In this document: positions 1 to 8,459 of the stretch, one piece after another
How positions within the stretch are numbered: position 1 is the first letter of the stretch
How the letters are laid out: each line of letters starts with the position of its first letter
NCBI GenBank assembly: GCA_964345075.1
Contig: CAYFPS010000005.1
Coordinates: 1 to 64,000 of the forward strand
Direction: 5' to 3'
DNA length: 64,000 nt
Source: CAYFPS01 sp964345075
Lineage (GTDB): Bacteria; CAIWAD01
Notes under the pieces: model-generated
The model's input: the letters and a program-made list of their open reading frames with translations, nothing else
Told to the model about the DNA's origin: nothing
Database searches by the model: none
Made by a program: the position numbers and the translations under genes

Positions 1-55
1 CGAGGGCGGCGGCAGCAAGGACACCGGTCAGGGCGATGGTCAGAACTTTCTTCAT
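1..55 (-). CDS. Secreted protein, N-terminal fragment at window edge
   Basis: Only the first 18 codons are inside the window, starting at ATG 55 and running off the left edge. They encode the signal-peptide start MKKVLTIALTGVLAAAAL. The 55 bases are identical to 1679-1733, the start of the secreted gene at 1059-1733, so this is a close paralogue of that gene. A good ribosome binding site (AGGAG) sits just upstream. What follows the signal peptide cannot be seen. It is the next member of a tandem set in which two protein families alternate. Confidence 0.8.
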   Translation of the reverse strand, partial: MKKVLTIALTGVLAAAAL

Positions 56-151
56 TATCTTTCTCCTATTAAAAGATTCAAGGTTTCCTTCTTCGACGAT
101 ATTGAGTTTGCAATAGTCGTGCCAACTTTTCGCCCGGCAGCTCTGACTTCC

Positions 152-179
152 CCATTATTCTCAACGTATTGATGGTCAA
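152..179 (-). promoter_or_regulatory. Possible promoter of the edge gene
   Basis: On the minus strand TTGACC (174-179) lies 14-16 bases upstream of an AATAAT/TAATGG stretch (152-159), about 100 bases before the ATG at 55. The -35 matches well, the -10 poorly. No other promoter-like sequence stands out in 56-293. Confidence 0.25.
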
Positions 180-293
180 CTAGATGCGCCAACCTGGCCT
201 TAAGCAGGCACGATTGCGAAAGCCCTGCCCTGCACGACTGTGCTTCTGGAATCACTCCTGGACGGCCCTGGTTAGTGACTTTGAAGTAACTCA

Positions 294-323
294 ACAAAAA
301 AGGGTCCCGATTGCTCGGGACCC
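294..323 (-). terminator. Rho-independent terminator after the gene at 351-1016
   Basis: A perfect 9-bp stem GGGTCCCGA / TCGGGACCC with a 4-nt loop (302-323). On the minus strand it is followed by a run of six Ts. It lies 28 bases past the stop codon of the 351-1016 gene. Confidence 0.9.
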
Positions 324-350
324 TTCGGGTCGACAAATGTCGAATGCCGC

Positions 351-1016
351 TTACTTCACCAGCACCATCTTGTTGGTGGCCGTGTAAGCACCAGCCTCGA
401 TCGTGTACAGGTACACGCCGGAGGACAGGTTGGAGGCATCGAAGGTGACGCTGTGGTTGCCGGCATCCATGGCGCCGTTCACCAGCGTGTTCACCAGCTG
501 ACCGTTAATGTTGAAGACGCTCAGGCTGACCATCTCGGTGGTCGGCAGGGCGAATTCGATCGTGGTCGTCGGGTTGAAGGGATTCGGGAAGGCGCCCTTC
601 AGCTCGAAGCTGACGGGGATCTCGTTGGCTTCAACAATACCACCACAGTTCAGATCTTCGGTCATGGTCAGGGTCTCACCCGGGGCCGGAATGGGGTTGG
701 GCTGCCAGAAAGCCGCACCCGTGGAGGGCACATAGAGGCTGGTCTCGCCGCAGCTCAGGTTGAAGCCCAGAATCGTGCCCATCTGACCGGGGCTACCGAC
801 CATTTCATAGGCGTGAACTTCGGGGAAGCCACCCGTGCCGCGATATTCGGTCGGGATCTGGTACTGCACCTGGCCGAAGAAATCAACGGAAACAGTCATG
901 GTCACGCCAGCGCCATCGGTACCAATCACGTTGGCCGAAGGAACGTAGTGCGTCAGGTCAGCGGCGGCCATCGTGGCGAGGCTCAGCACTGCAGCGGAAA
1001 CGAAAAACTTCTTCAT
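351..1016 (-). CDS. Secreted protein with C-terminal T9SS-type sorting domain
   Basis: The 221-residue product has a signal peptide (residues 1-19, MKKFFVSAAVLSLATMAAA), an unrecognised domain of about 120 residues with two cysteines, and a C-terminal domain of about 80 residues. That last domain begins at AFPNPFNPTTTIEFALP and ends in KMVLVK, the usual form of the type A sorting domain that directs export by the type IX secretion system. AGGAG stands 7 nt before the ATG. The gene follows 1059-1733 after 42 nt with no terminator between, so both are probably one transcript ending at 294-323. It is a close paralogue of 2076-2747; the DNA is almost identical across the sorting domain. The job of the N-terminal domain is unknown. 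Confidence 0.9.
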   Translation of the reverse strand: MKKFFVSAAVLSLATMAAADLTHYVPSANVIGTDGAGVTMTVSVDFFGQVQYQIPTEYRGTGGFPEVHAYEMVGSPGQMGTILGFNLSCGETSLYVPSTGAAFWQPNPIPAPGETLTMTEDLNCGGIVEANEIPVSFELKGAFPNPFNPTTTIEFALPTTEMVSLSVFNINGQLVNTLVNGAMDAGNHSVTFDASNLSSGVYLYTIEAGAYTATNKMVLVK

Positions 1017-1058
1017 GGTTTGCTCCTTTAAAGGATTGGGGGTTTTGGTTTACGGTGT

Positions 1059-1733
1059 TTAGCGAAGGTTCAGCGATGTACGCGCCGTCTTCTGAGCGCG
1101 GGCCGGAGCCGTTGCGACAGCAGCGCCACCAATCGTGTAGTCCCAGGTGAAGCCAGCAGCTGTGCTGAAGAGCACGCTTTCGCCAGCAGCAATCGTCAGG
1201 CCCGTCTGGGTTCCATCAAAGGTGAAGGGAGCCCAGAAACCCTGCCAGTTGTAGATCTTGTCGTTGGCGGCAATCTGGCCATAGAGACCCAGATCATCCG
1301 TGTCAAGGGCGATGTCCATCGGCAGCGGGTTGCCCCAGGCAAAGAATCCACCGGTCGAAGTGGCCATGTTGATCGCCGTACCTTCGGCAATCACGTCACC
1401 GGCAACCACCAGAGTCTGGGAGGTGCCGCTGTTGTTGGCATAGGTGTAACCGGCATTGTAGTCAAAGGTCAGGCCCGTCCAGGTGGCTGTGTGGTTGTAG
1501 GGGGCCCAGTAGCCCTGCCACTTGTAGATCACGTCGCCGGGAAGTCCCTGGCCTGCGATGTAGTCGGCAGCAGCGGCACCAGCAGCCTGGCCAACCGGGC
1601 AAGCGCTGAAGGTTGAGAATCCAGCGGGCAGCGTCTGGCTGATGAAGCCGACGGTGTTCGAAGGATCGGACTCAACGGCGAGGGCGGCGGCAGCAAGGAC
1701 ACCGGTCAGGGCGATGGTCAGAACTTTCTTCAT
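1059..1733 (-). CDS. Secreted protein with internal repeat, function unknown
   Basis: A 224-residue protein with a clear signal peptide (cleavage probably after the ALAVE region, about residue 20). The mature part has two related halves, each holding an IYxWQGxWAPxxxxxTxTGLT motif (about residues 69-86 and 160-177). The second half starts near residue 140. Begins SNTVGFISQTLPAGFS, which resembles short exported proteins of unknown function in several uncultured phyla. Unlike its neighbours it has no FNPFNP sorting domain; the C-terminus is short and basic. The start at 1733 has AAGGAG 7 nt upstream. Its first 55 bases are duplicated at the left window edge. I do not recognise a function. Confidence 0.85.
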   Translation of the reverse strand: MKKVLTIALTGVLAAAALAVESDPSNTVGFISQTLPAGFSTFSACPVGQAAGAAAADYIAGQGLPGDVIYKWQGYWAPYNHTATWTGLTFDYNAGYTYANNSGTSQTLVVAGDVIAEGTAINMATSTGGFFAWGNPLPMDIALDTDDLGLYGQIAANDKIYNWQGFWAPFTFDGTQTGLTIAAGESVLFSTAAGFTWDYTIGGAAVATAPARAQKTARTSLNLR

Positions 1734-1782
1734 CTCTTTACTCCTTAGGTCGAGGGTTCGTTAGATCTTCGTGCAAAGTCAC

Positions 1783-1838
1783 CAAAGCTAACTGCAAGCC
1801 ACATGCCAAAACTGCCACGAGAGCCATCACAAAGCTAA
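1783..1838 (-). promoter_or_regulatory. Two TTAGCTTTG boxes, possible Bacteroidota-type -7 elements
   Basis: The sequence TTAGCTTTG occurs twice on the minus strand (1783-1791 and 1830-1838). It fits TAnnTTTG, the -7 element of Bacteroidota promoters. The nearer copy would put transcription start roughly 40 bases before the ATG at 1733. No well-spaced -33 TTTG is visible, so this is only a candidate. Confidence 0.25.
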
Positions 1839-2021
1839 GTGAATTTCTAACACACTGACAGGCAACAGCTTCCAAATTTAGTGAAGTGGCACAATTGAAG
1901 CCTGCAGCCCGAGCACGCGTGTGTCACATCTGTCGCGGGGCAGCTTGATTGTCACTTGTGACTTTTGGGTAACTCCATCCGAGTGACTTCAGGGAGACTC
2001 TCGGCTTTCCTCCTACAGCAT

Positions 2022-2046
2022 TAAAAAAGCCCCGCATGCGGGGCTT
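2022..2046 (-). terminator. Rho-independent terminator after 2076-2747
   Basis: A perfectly paired GCCCCGCATGCGGGGC palindrome. On the minus strand it is followed by six Ts, 30 bases past the stop codon of the secreted gene. Confidence 0.85.
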
Positions 2047-2075
2047 CTTCACTCTTAAGAGCAGCCAGGCGTAGT

Positions 2076-2747
2076 CTACTTGACCAGCACCATCTTGCTG
2101 GTGGCTGTGTAGGCACCGGCTTCGATCGTGTACAGGTACACGCCGGAAGCCAGACCCGTCGCATCAAAGGTGACGCTGTGCTTGCCTGCATCCAGGGCGC
2201 CGTCAACAAGCGTGTTCACCAGCTGACCATTCAGGTTGTACACATTCAGGCTGACCATCTCGGTGGTCGGCAGGGCGAATTCGATCGTGGTCGTCGGGTT
2301 GAAGGGATTCGGGAAGGCGCCCTTCAGCTCGAAGCTGACGGGAATCTCGGTGGCTTCAACATCACATGCATTACAGTCCAGAATCTCTGTCATTGTAAGG
2401 GTCTCGCCCGGGGCCGGAATGGCGTTGGGCTGCCAGAAAGCCGCGCCAGTTGAAGGCACGTACATTGTGCAGCTACCGCAGCTCAGGTTGAAGCCCAATA
2501 TCGTACCCATCTGACCGGCGCTACCGACCATTTCATAGGCGTGAACTTCGGGGAAGCCACCCGTGCCGCGAAATTCGGTCGGGATCTCGTACTGAACCAT
2601 GCCGAAGAAATCGACGGAAACAGTCATGGTTACGTCAGCACCTGTATCGGCATTAAGCACATTGGCCGAAGGAACATAGTGCGTCAGGTCAGCAGAAGCC
2701 ATCGTAGCGAGGCTCAGCACTGCAGCGGAAACGAAAAACTTCTTCAT
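2076..2747 (-). CDS. Secreted protein with C-terminal T9SS-type sorting domain (paralogue of 351-1016)
   Basis: A 223-residue paralogue of the 351-1016 product: same signal peptide (MKKFFVSAAVLSLATMASA), same N-terminal domain with an extra CxxC-like pair (DCNAC), and the same sorting domain starting AFPNPFNPTTTIEFALP. The frame stays open another 47 codons upstream, but the start at 2747 is chosen because it makes the conserved signal peptide and has GAAGGAG upstream. Nucleotide identity with 351-1016 is near complete across the sorting domain, so the duplication is recent or the copies are being homogenised. Role outside the cell unknown. Confidence 0.9.
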   Translation of the reverse strand: MKKFFVSAAVLSLATMASADLTHYVPSANVLNADTGADVTMTVSVDFFGMVQYEIPTEFRGTGGFPEVHAYEMVGSAGQMGTILGFNLSCGSCTMYVPSTGAAFWQPNAIPAPGETLTMTEILDCNACDVEATEIPVSFELKGAFPNPFNPTTTIEFALPTTEMVSLNVYNLNGQLVNTLVDGALDAGKHSVTFDATGLASGVYLYTIEAGAYTATSKMVLVK

Positions 2748-3094
2748 GGATTTCTCCTTCACTTGGGGTTTTGAAAAAATGAAACGGTGTAAAACATGAC
2801 TTTTGCCGCAAGCGATCCGGGCACGGAATGCGCAAACACCAAAAGCCGGAAGAGTCAGAGCAGGCCCTGACGGCAGGAATCCCTGCAAAGATCGTACCAG
2901 AAAGTGTATTTTAGCAATTTTAAATACAAAATACTCTTATGCTACTAACAGGCAAGGCATTATCCTGTGTCGTAATTGGCATCTGACCGGTAACAGTCAA
3001 ACTGATTTCAATGCTGTACGCCGCGCGTCACGTTTTTCCCTCGATCTGTGTCCTGCGAGTCACACGTTGAGATCACGATGGATTTGTGCAGTTA
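2748..3094. other. Intergenic region with AT-rich core
   Basis: 347 bases without a gene between two secreted-protein genes. An AT-rich patch at about 2907-2950 stands out from the GC-rich surroundings and is the likeliest promoter area for 2076-2747, but I could not assign -35/-10 boxes with proper spacing. No terminator with a T-run was seen after the stop at 3095. Confidence 0.5.
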
Positions 3095-3772
3095 TCAACG
3101 CAATAACAGCAGCTTGCGGCTGATCCGATGTGGTCCAATCACCAACTGTGCCAGATAAAGGCCTGAAGGCAAATCGGCTGCATCAAAAACAAGCTCGTTT
3201 CTTCCAGCAGGCAAGCCACCCTCAACCAGCTTTTGCACCCGCTCGCCTCGCATGTTGTAGATGTTCAAGGTCACAGTGCTTTTTGCAACCAGATCAAAGG
3301 AAAGGGTGGTCGTTGGATTGAAGGGATTAGGCCAGGCCGCCAAAAGCTCCTGACCAAGTGGCAGAACAAGTTCATCCAGCCGGGTCAGACCACAATCCAG
3401 AACGCCGGGCATGGTCAGAATCTCGCCCGGCATGGGCAAGGGATCCGGCCCGCCCCAGAAAAGGGAATCCTGACTGGGAACTTCCAGGCTGGTCAGACCA
3501 TCCGGGCAGGTCAGGGTGAAGCTCTGCAACTGACCGACCTGTCCCTCCGAACCCTGTAGCTCATAGGCGTGGCTGACAGGAAAGCCACCAGTACCTACAT
3601 AGACACTGGGCACATCAAAGAAAAGCTGGTTGTTCAAATTTGCATGCGCCACCAGACTGAGCTCAGGCCCTGCAATGCCTGGAACATCATCAGCAGGCAC
3701 ATAAAAGGTCAGGTCCGCGCGCGACAGGCCGGTGGTCAGTAGTAGCCCAAGTAACCAGGTAATCCGCTTCAT
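3095..3772 (-). CDS. Secreted protein with T9SS-type sorting domain, divergent third paralogue
   Basis: A 225-residue protein with the same layout as 351-1016 and 2076-2747. It has a signal peptide (residues 1-19), an N-terminal domain opening with DLTFYVPADDV (compare DLTHYVPSANV) and containing GTGGFPVSHAYEL, then a sorting domain starting AWPNPFNPTTTLSFDL and ending KLLLLR. It is much more diverged than the other two, so the family was present here before the recent duplication. It starts 11 nt after the stop of the FAD oxidoreductase and is probably carried on that transcript. Function unknown. Confidence 0.88.
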   Translation of the reverse strand: MKRITWLLGLLLTTGLSRADLTFYVPADDVPGIAGPELSLVAHANLNNQLFFDVPSVYVGTGGFPVSHAYELQGSEGQVGQLQSFTLTCPDGLTSLEVPSQDSLFWGGPDPLPMPGEILTMPGVLDCGLTRLDELVLPLGQELLAAWPNPFNPTTTLSFDLVAKSTVTLNIYNMRGERVQKLVEGGLPAGRNELVFDAADLPSGLYLAQLVIGPHRISRKLLLLR

Positions 3773-3783
3773 GATTCTGCCTT

Positions 3784-5034
3784 TCAGCCTTGTTCACTCG
3801 AATGCTGGCTCATGCGCTGCAAGCTCGGTCGAAGGTGCTCCAGATCCTTGCAGAGACGGCCGCCAAGCATTTCTTCTGCCAGCAGTCTGGTGCTGTTCCA
3901 TGCCATGCCGAAGCCATGACCGGTAAAGCCGGCGGCCAGTACCTGACCTGACTTGCCCGGGACTTGTCCCACAAAAGGCAGACCGTCCACGGAAAAGCCC
4001 ATCACGCCTGTCCACATGCGCTGAACGGACGCCTTCTCCAGCTTGGGAAAGCGTTCACGCATGAAGGCTTCAAGACCGGTGTAGATTTCCGGATTGGGCT
4101 CTTCCGAGTATTGGCCATACTCGCCTTCCTTCTGGCTCCAGCGCCAGCCGCCCAGCACCACTTCGCCCCGCGGTGCCTGCCGCCAGTATTCATAACCAAA
4201 GTTGGCCGCCATCGGCCCGGGCAGCACCTTATGCAGGCGCTCCGTTGCCAGCATCTGCCCACGCACGGGCGAGATGGCATCCTTGAATCCGTAAAGCATG
4301 GTGGGCGTCCAGGCATTCAGGCACCACGCGACCATGGTTGTCTTCAGTCTGGCGACACCCGTTGGGATTGAGCATTCGACCAGCAGGCCTTCACCATGTT
4401 CAGACACTCCCTCCACATGGTGAGCGTTGTGAAGTGTGCCGCCTTCATTCAGGTAGGCTTCCAGCAGGGCCCAGACCGTACAGGCTGGGTGAACCATGGC
4501 ATCGTCCGGTGAAAAGCGCGCTCCAAGGAAACTGTGTCGCCCATAGCGCTTGCTCAGTTGCTCGGTCGTCCAGTATTCTTCCTGAAAGCCATCCTCGCGC
4601 AGCAGCTGCACGCTCTGCTCCAACTCGCGCCTTTCCACATCTTCGGTAGCACAGGCCAGATAGCCGGCTTTCTGGTAGCCCGTATCAAAGGGCGAAGCCA
4701 GAAGTTCACGGCTAAGGCGCTCACGGTTTTCAACGCTGAAGGCCCAGATCGCGCGAGCTTTTTCACGGCCCATCAGTTCCACGGCTCGGGCATAGTACTC
4801 GGCGGTGCCACTGAGCATGTGTCCAGCATTGCGGCCACTTGCGCCCCAGGCCGGGTACTGTGCTTCAATCAGGGCAACCTTTACGCCCTGCCGCACAAGC
4901 TGAAGCGCCAGTGATACACCGGTGATGCCTGCGCCAATGACAGTCACTTCAGATGAATCCGGTAAGGATGTATCACGGAATTCGGGCAAATCCTCCAACC
5001 AGAGAACCGAAGTGAGCGGTGTTGTCCTTTGCAT
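3784..5034 (-). CDS. FAD-dependent amino-acid/polyamine oxidoreductase (DAO family)
   Basis: A 416-residue cytoplasmic flavoprotein of the D-amino-acid-oxidase (DAO) superfamily. The Rossmann FAD motif VIGAGITGVSLALQL is near residue 32, followed by the glutamate that binds ribose (LIEA). ASGRNAGHMLSG matches the second FAD contact, and the C-terminal GFTGHGFGMA is the typical DAO closing motif. The arrangement resembles gamma-glutamylputrescine oxidase (PuuB) and glycine-oxidase relatives; the substrate cannot be told. The ATG overlaps the stop of the preceding gene (TGATG), so translation is coupled. A periplasm-facing role is unlikely because there is no signal peptide, despite its secreted neighbours. 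Confidence 0.85.
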   Translation of the reverse strand: MQRTTPLTSVLWLEDLPEFRDTSLPDSSEVTVIGAGITGVSLALQLVRQGVKVALIEAQYPAWGASGRNAGHMLSGTAEYYARAVELMGREKARAIWAFSVENRERLSRELLASPFDTGYQKAGYLACATEDVERRELEQSVQLLREDGFQEEYWTTEQLSKRYGRHSFLGARFSPDDAMVHPACTVWALLEAYLNEGGTLHNAHHVEGVSEHGEGLLVECSIPTGVARLKTTMVAWCLNAWTPTMLYGFKDAISPVRGQMLATERLHKVLPGPMAANFGYEYWRQAPRGEVVLGGWRWSQKEGEYGQYSEEPNPEIYTGLEAFMRERFPKLEKASVQRMWTGVMGFSVDGLPFVGQVPGKSGQVLAAGFTGHGFGMAWNSTRLLAEEMLGGRLCKDLEHLRPSLQRMSQHSSEQG

Positions 5035-7163
5035 CAGTAGTGGACTCCTTCAAGCAAGGTCCCGAGACTTGCGGGCATGTTGGCAGAATCTGCATCAAAG
5101 GCCCGGGGAGTCCAATTAACGGTCAATGTATCACGGTCTTCGCTGCCGGTGTCCTCCGCCGCGCGACCCCAGGTGAAAAACCAGCCCAGGCTGTTGAGTA
5201 GCTCTGCATCAGCTTCCTGACCATTCAGCGCACGGGCCGTGATACTCTGCGTGCGACCATCAGGGCCAAGAATAATCGTCAACTGCTGTTCACCCCATGA
5301 CGCCACTGTTGTGCTATCGAGGAATTCATTGGCCAGCCATTCCAGCTGCTCCAGTCCAGGTTCAAAGACCGCCACAGTATCTACAGGGAGCGCAAGCCGC
5401 GTCGCCAGGAGATCTTCCTGTGATACACGGCCCTTCTTCACATCCTTTTTCAAGCGCCTGTCGAAGTGCAGCTCCTGCACCACGCGCATGAGTCGTCCCT
5501 CTGCGAGTTCCACACTGTCTGGCAGGGCCAGGCCAAGCTCCGGCAGGATATTGAGCGTGTGCTTTCCAAATTCGTAGCGCTCTTCGGGCTCGCTGAGTAT
5601 GGTTGGACGGACAAGACTGCCATCCCCGGCAAGCAAGTACTCAACGGTTACATCGCCTTCCCAGACAAATCGCCTGGCCGCGGACGGGTAGTTCATTTCC
5701 TTGTACAAATCCTTGAGAGAAAGTGAAGTCACCGGCCCCGGCAGCAGGCTAAGCAGACTGTCCAGCAGCGGTGCCGGTTCTTCCCACTCCTGCCGGTTGT
5801 CATCGGCGGGAAAATGAACGGCATAGAGAATGCGCGAGGTTACGATCCCGTCCTTGCCAAAGGCAGGAGTAAAACTCAGGTTTGATACAACATCAAGTGC
5901 CGCCGTACCGAAGCCAAGGCCCGCAGGGTTTTCAGCCAGCACACGGGAGTTTTCCAGCTTGCCTTTTGCTGAAAGGTCCAGCGCCAGGATCACGCGGCCA
6001 TTGATTCCCTGCCGGGGCGCAGGGTGATAACTCCTGATCAACTGACGCAGGCGCGTGGGAGTCGTCGTGCAGCGAGCATCTGTTTCCAGCATGTTGTGAT
6101 ACAGACGCGGCCCGGAATAGCTGACTGTCGCCTGCTCGAAATCCAGCTCTTCTACAGCGTCGCCTTCAGTCATTAATACTTCTTCAGCCACTTGCTGTCT
6201 GGCCTGCAAGGCGAGCATGGATTCGGATTGCGGATCAAGGCGGAAGATTCTGCGATCCCCGGATAGCGCGACCAGACCCTTCCAGTGGGATAGACCATAA
6301 ACCGGATAAGGCTGCCCGCTTGTATACACGGTCTGTCCACCTGCGAGTATCTGGATCACACGACCACGATAACCGCTGATGAAGATCTCGCTCGATGCAC
6401 GGCAAAACAGACCGATAGCCTCTTCGCCAGTTGATGCAATCTCTCTGGCATCATTTGTCACATCAAACTCGAAGAGGCGACCATCCCGGGTCAAGGCGAG
6501 CAGCTCCCCCCCCGGCCGGCTTTCAAGATCAATGATGGCCTTGTTCCCGGTATCACGCCAGACCAGCTTCCATGTATCACCATCGTCCGTGCTCTGGAAT
6601 AGTCGCCCGCCGGCCATGCCCAGGTACCAGCGATCAGCCGCAAAATGCAGACAGTAGCTGCGGGCCTTAAGTGGGGCCTCCAGCAGGGTGAAGGCGCCGC
6701 CGCTGCTCAGGCGTGCCAGCAGGCCTTCTTCTCCACAGAGCAGCAGTTTGCTCCCATTGCTGGACAGGTCACTGATATCACGATCGTCTTCGAGCTTGAC
6801 GCGCAAAAGGCTGTCGGATTTCACAATAAACACTCTACCAGCAGCCCCAGCAGCATAAAGTCGGCCCTTGTGTGATACAAGGCTGCTTAAGGGCAAAGCA
6901 TCAACTGCTGGCATTGCCGTGAGCGTCGTGTCGGCAGCCAGACGAGCGACAAGGCATGAATCACCAGCAAACCACACGTCTCCAGCGTGCTCTGCAGCAT
7001 CAAGCAGGGCGGCGCGTCGGCCGAGCCTTCCCGCAAGTGGCACAAGCTCTTCAACCAATGTGCTGTCAGCAACTGCCAGACTGTCGGCTGCCTGCTCATC
7101 AACAGTTCCGGACTGCGCAAAGGCGGCAAGACTCAGGGTCAGGATTGCCAGAATCGCATTCAT
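5034..7163 (-). CDS. Secreted beta-propeller protein with TonB-like C-terminal domains
   Basis: The 709-residue product starts at ATG 7163 (an upstream TTG is also in frame) with a signal peptide (MNAILAILTLSLAAFAQS). Residues about 30-330 form repeated short blades (LYAAGAAGRVFIV, WYLGMAGGRLFQSTDDGDTWKLV, DGRLFEFD) like a Ycf48/BNR-type propeller. Around 345-455 a segment (RQLIRSYHPAPRQGINGRVILALDLSAKGKL) resembles a TonB C-terminal domain, and a second similar one follows (YPSAARRFVWEGDVTVEYLL). It overlaps the Omp85-type barrel gene by TGATG, suggesting the two act together at the outer membrane. No such fusion is known to me; function is inference. Confidence 0.75.
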   Translation of the reverse strand: MNAILAILTLSLAAFAQSGTVDEQAADSLAVADSTLVEELVPLAGRLGRRAALLDAAEHAGDVWFAGDSCLVARLAADTTLTAMPAVDALPLSSLVSHKGRLYAAGAAGRVFIVKSDSLLRVKLEDDRDISDLSSNGSKLLLCGEEGLLARLSSGGAFTLLEAPLKARSYCLHFAADRWYLGMAGGRLFQSTDDGDTWKLVWRDTGNKAIIDLESRPGGELLALTRDGRLFEFDVTNDAREIASTGEEAIGLFCRASSEIFISGYRGRVIQILAGGQTVYTSGQPYPVYGLSHWKGLVALSGDRRIFRLDPQSESMLALQARQQVAEEVLMTEGDAVEELDFEQATVSYSGPRLYHNMLETDARCTTTPTRLRQLIRSYHPAPRQGINGRVILALDLSAKGKLENSRVLAENPAGLGFGTAALDVVSNLSFTPAFGKDGIVTSRILYAVHFPADDNRQEWEEPAPLLDSLLSLLPGPVTSLSLKDLYKEMNYPSAARRFVWEGDVTVEYLLAGDGSLVRPTILSEPEERYEFGKHTLNILPELGLALPDSVELAEGRLMRVVQELHFDRRLKKDVKKGRVSQEDLLATRLALPVDTVAVFEPGLEQLEWLANEFLDSTTVASWGEQQLTIILGPDGRTQSITARALNGQEADAELLNSLGWFFTWGRAAEDTGSEDRDTLTVNWTPRAFDADSANMPASLGTLLEGVHY

Positions 7164-8458
7164 CAAAAGGAATGTCCTTTTCCAATCTGTATCACGGCAC
7201 CGCGTTCAAGGGACCAGGCAAGATCCAGACGGCCCACATCGATAAAAGGTGCGAACACTCGCAGCCCCAGACCCACAGCCCCCGCAGCCAGCTGATCACC
7301 ATGAAAGCGCTCTTCCCATACAAGGCCGGCATCTGCAAAGAGCACGGCACCTAGCGCGATATCAATCTTCTTGAAGTAAACCCTGCGGTCTATCAAAGGC
7401 AATCGAAGTTCCAGATTTCCAAACAGCAGACTGCCCCCGGGCCAATCTCCTGATTGACCGGACCGCACACCGCTTCGCCCCCCAAGATAATGCTTGTAAT
7501 AGTCGCCGATTCTGCCTGCCGTGGCTTCTGCTGCAAGATTCAAGGCCAGAACACGGCCCTTGCCAAGGCTTCGAAAGCGGCTGCGGCTAGCCCACAAGCG
7601 GGTTCCGGCAGGCTGATCCTTGCCGGCAAGACCGAATGCAGAAACCATCAGATGACTGCGACCACCCCTCTCAGGGTAGACATAAAGGTCTGTCGTGTTG
7701 TGATTCAAGTCGAGTGTGAAACCGCCAAATGTATCACGGCCTCGCGGGTTTACCGTGTAGGGCTCGTCTGCATTATCATCGTGAATGACAACCTCCTGCC
7801 ACCAGGGCAGGAATCCCAGACTTAACTCCTTTTCGAAAAAGTGACGATAGCCCAGCACCACTTCACTCGAGCGTCTCTCGTAATCACCCGTAGCATTGTC
7901 TGCAATTCGGCGATTGAGATAAATCGAGACAGGGTTGCGCACGCCAAACAACCAGGGTTCCACCAGCTGCAGGCTGTAATTCAGGTGGTTGCCGTACTCG
8001 GCCTCCAGATCCAGCCGACGTCCCTTGCCTCCAAGGTTGCGGTTCATCAGGCCAAATCCGTAAACCCAATCAAGTTCGCCAGTTGGTGATACAATCGGAT
8101 AAGCAAGAAAGCGCGGTCGTTCAGTGACTGCATAATTGATGTCTACGGATTCATCGCTGGTATCCGCCTCAACCGAAATCACCAGCCGGGCAAACAGACC
8201 CGTGTTCTTAACGGCAAGCGCGTCTTCCTGCAAAAGCGCATCGCTGTAGCCTGAACCTGCTTGCAATTCAAGTTCGCGCAGAATGACAATGCTATCGGCA
8301 TGGACCAGGCCACTGCAGCTGACGCGTCTTACGCGCCACTCGGTCCAGTCCAGTTCGGCGCTCATGTTGCTGTTAAGCTCCAGATCCTGTTCCTGCCGCG
8401 CCGCTGCAGACAAACAAAGCAGCACGAGCATCAGGAGCATGAGAGCGGAGCGCAGCAT
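7163..8458 (-). CDS. Omp85/BamA-family outer-membrane protein
   Basis: A 431-residue protein with a signal peptide (MLRSALMLLMLVLLCLSAA) and probably one POTRA domain (about residues 40-115, with LRELELQAGSGYSDALLQEDALAVKNTGLF). The rest is a beta-barrel with the family features GFGLMNRNLGGKGRRLDLEAEYG and LGGRSGVRSGQ. The C-terminus (VIQIGKGHSF) ends in phenylalanine, as outer-membrane barrels do. It is far shorter than BamA (about 800 residues), so it is more like a single-POTRA Omp85 of the patatin-partner or TamA/surface-antigen type. Start at 8458 is chosen for the signal peptide and because it falls just after the punA stop. Substrate unknown; the next gene may be its partner. Confidence 0.8.
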   Translation of the reverse strand: MLRSALMLLMLVLLCLSAAARQEQDLELNSNMSAELDWTEWRVRRVSCSGLVHADSIVILRELELQAGSGYSDALLQEDALAVKNTGLFARLVISVEADTSDESVDINYAVTERPRFLAYPIVSPTGELDWVYGFGLMNRNLGGKGRRLDLEAEYGNHLNYSLQLVEPWLFGVRNPVSIYLNRRIADNATGDYERRSSEVVLGYRHFFEKELSLGFLPWWQEVVIHDDNADEPYTVNPRGRDTFGGFTLDLNHNTTDLYVYPERGGRSHLMVSAFGLAGKDQPAGTRLWASRSRFRSLGKGRVLALNLAAEATAGRIGDYYKHYLGGRSGVRSGQSGDWPGGSLLFGNLELRLPLIDRRVYFKKIDIALGAVLFADAGLVWEERFHGDQLAAGAVGLGLRVFAPFIDVGRLDLAWSLERGAVIQIGKGHSF

Positions 8459-8459
8459 G

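Larger units (their letters stand above)
1734..2075 (-). other. Intergenic region upstream of 1059-1733
   Basis: 342 bases without a gene. It holds the terminator of the 2076-2747 gene (2022-2046) and presumably the promoter of the 1059-1733/351-1016 pair. Nothing else was seen apart from the two TAGCTTTG boxes reported separately. Confidence 0.6.

Noticed and set aside
55..336. Short frames on both strands in the gap 56-350
   Set aside because: They cover a terminator and a probable promoter region, and their translations match nothing recognisable.
3066..3100. Hairpin-like CGTTGA...TCAACG after the gene at 3095-3772
   Set aside because: Only six paired bases, overlaps the stop codon and has no T-run, so not credible as a terminator.
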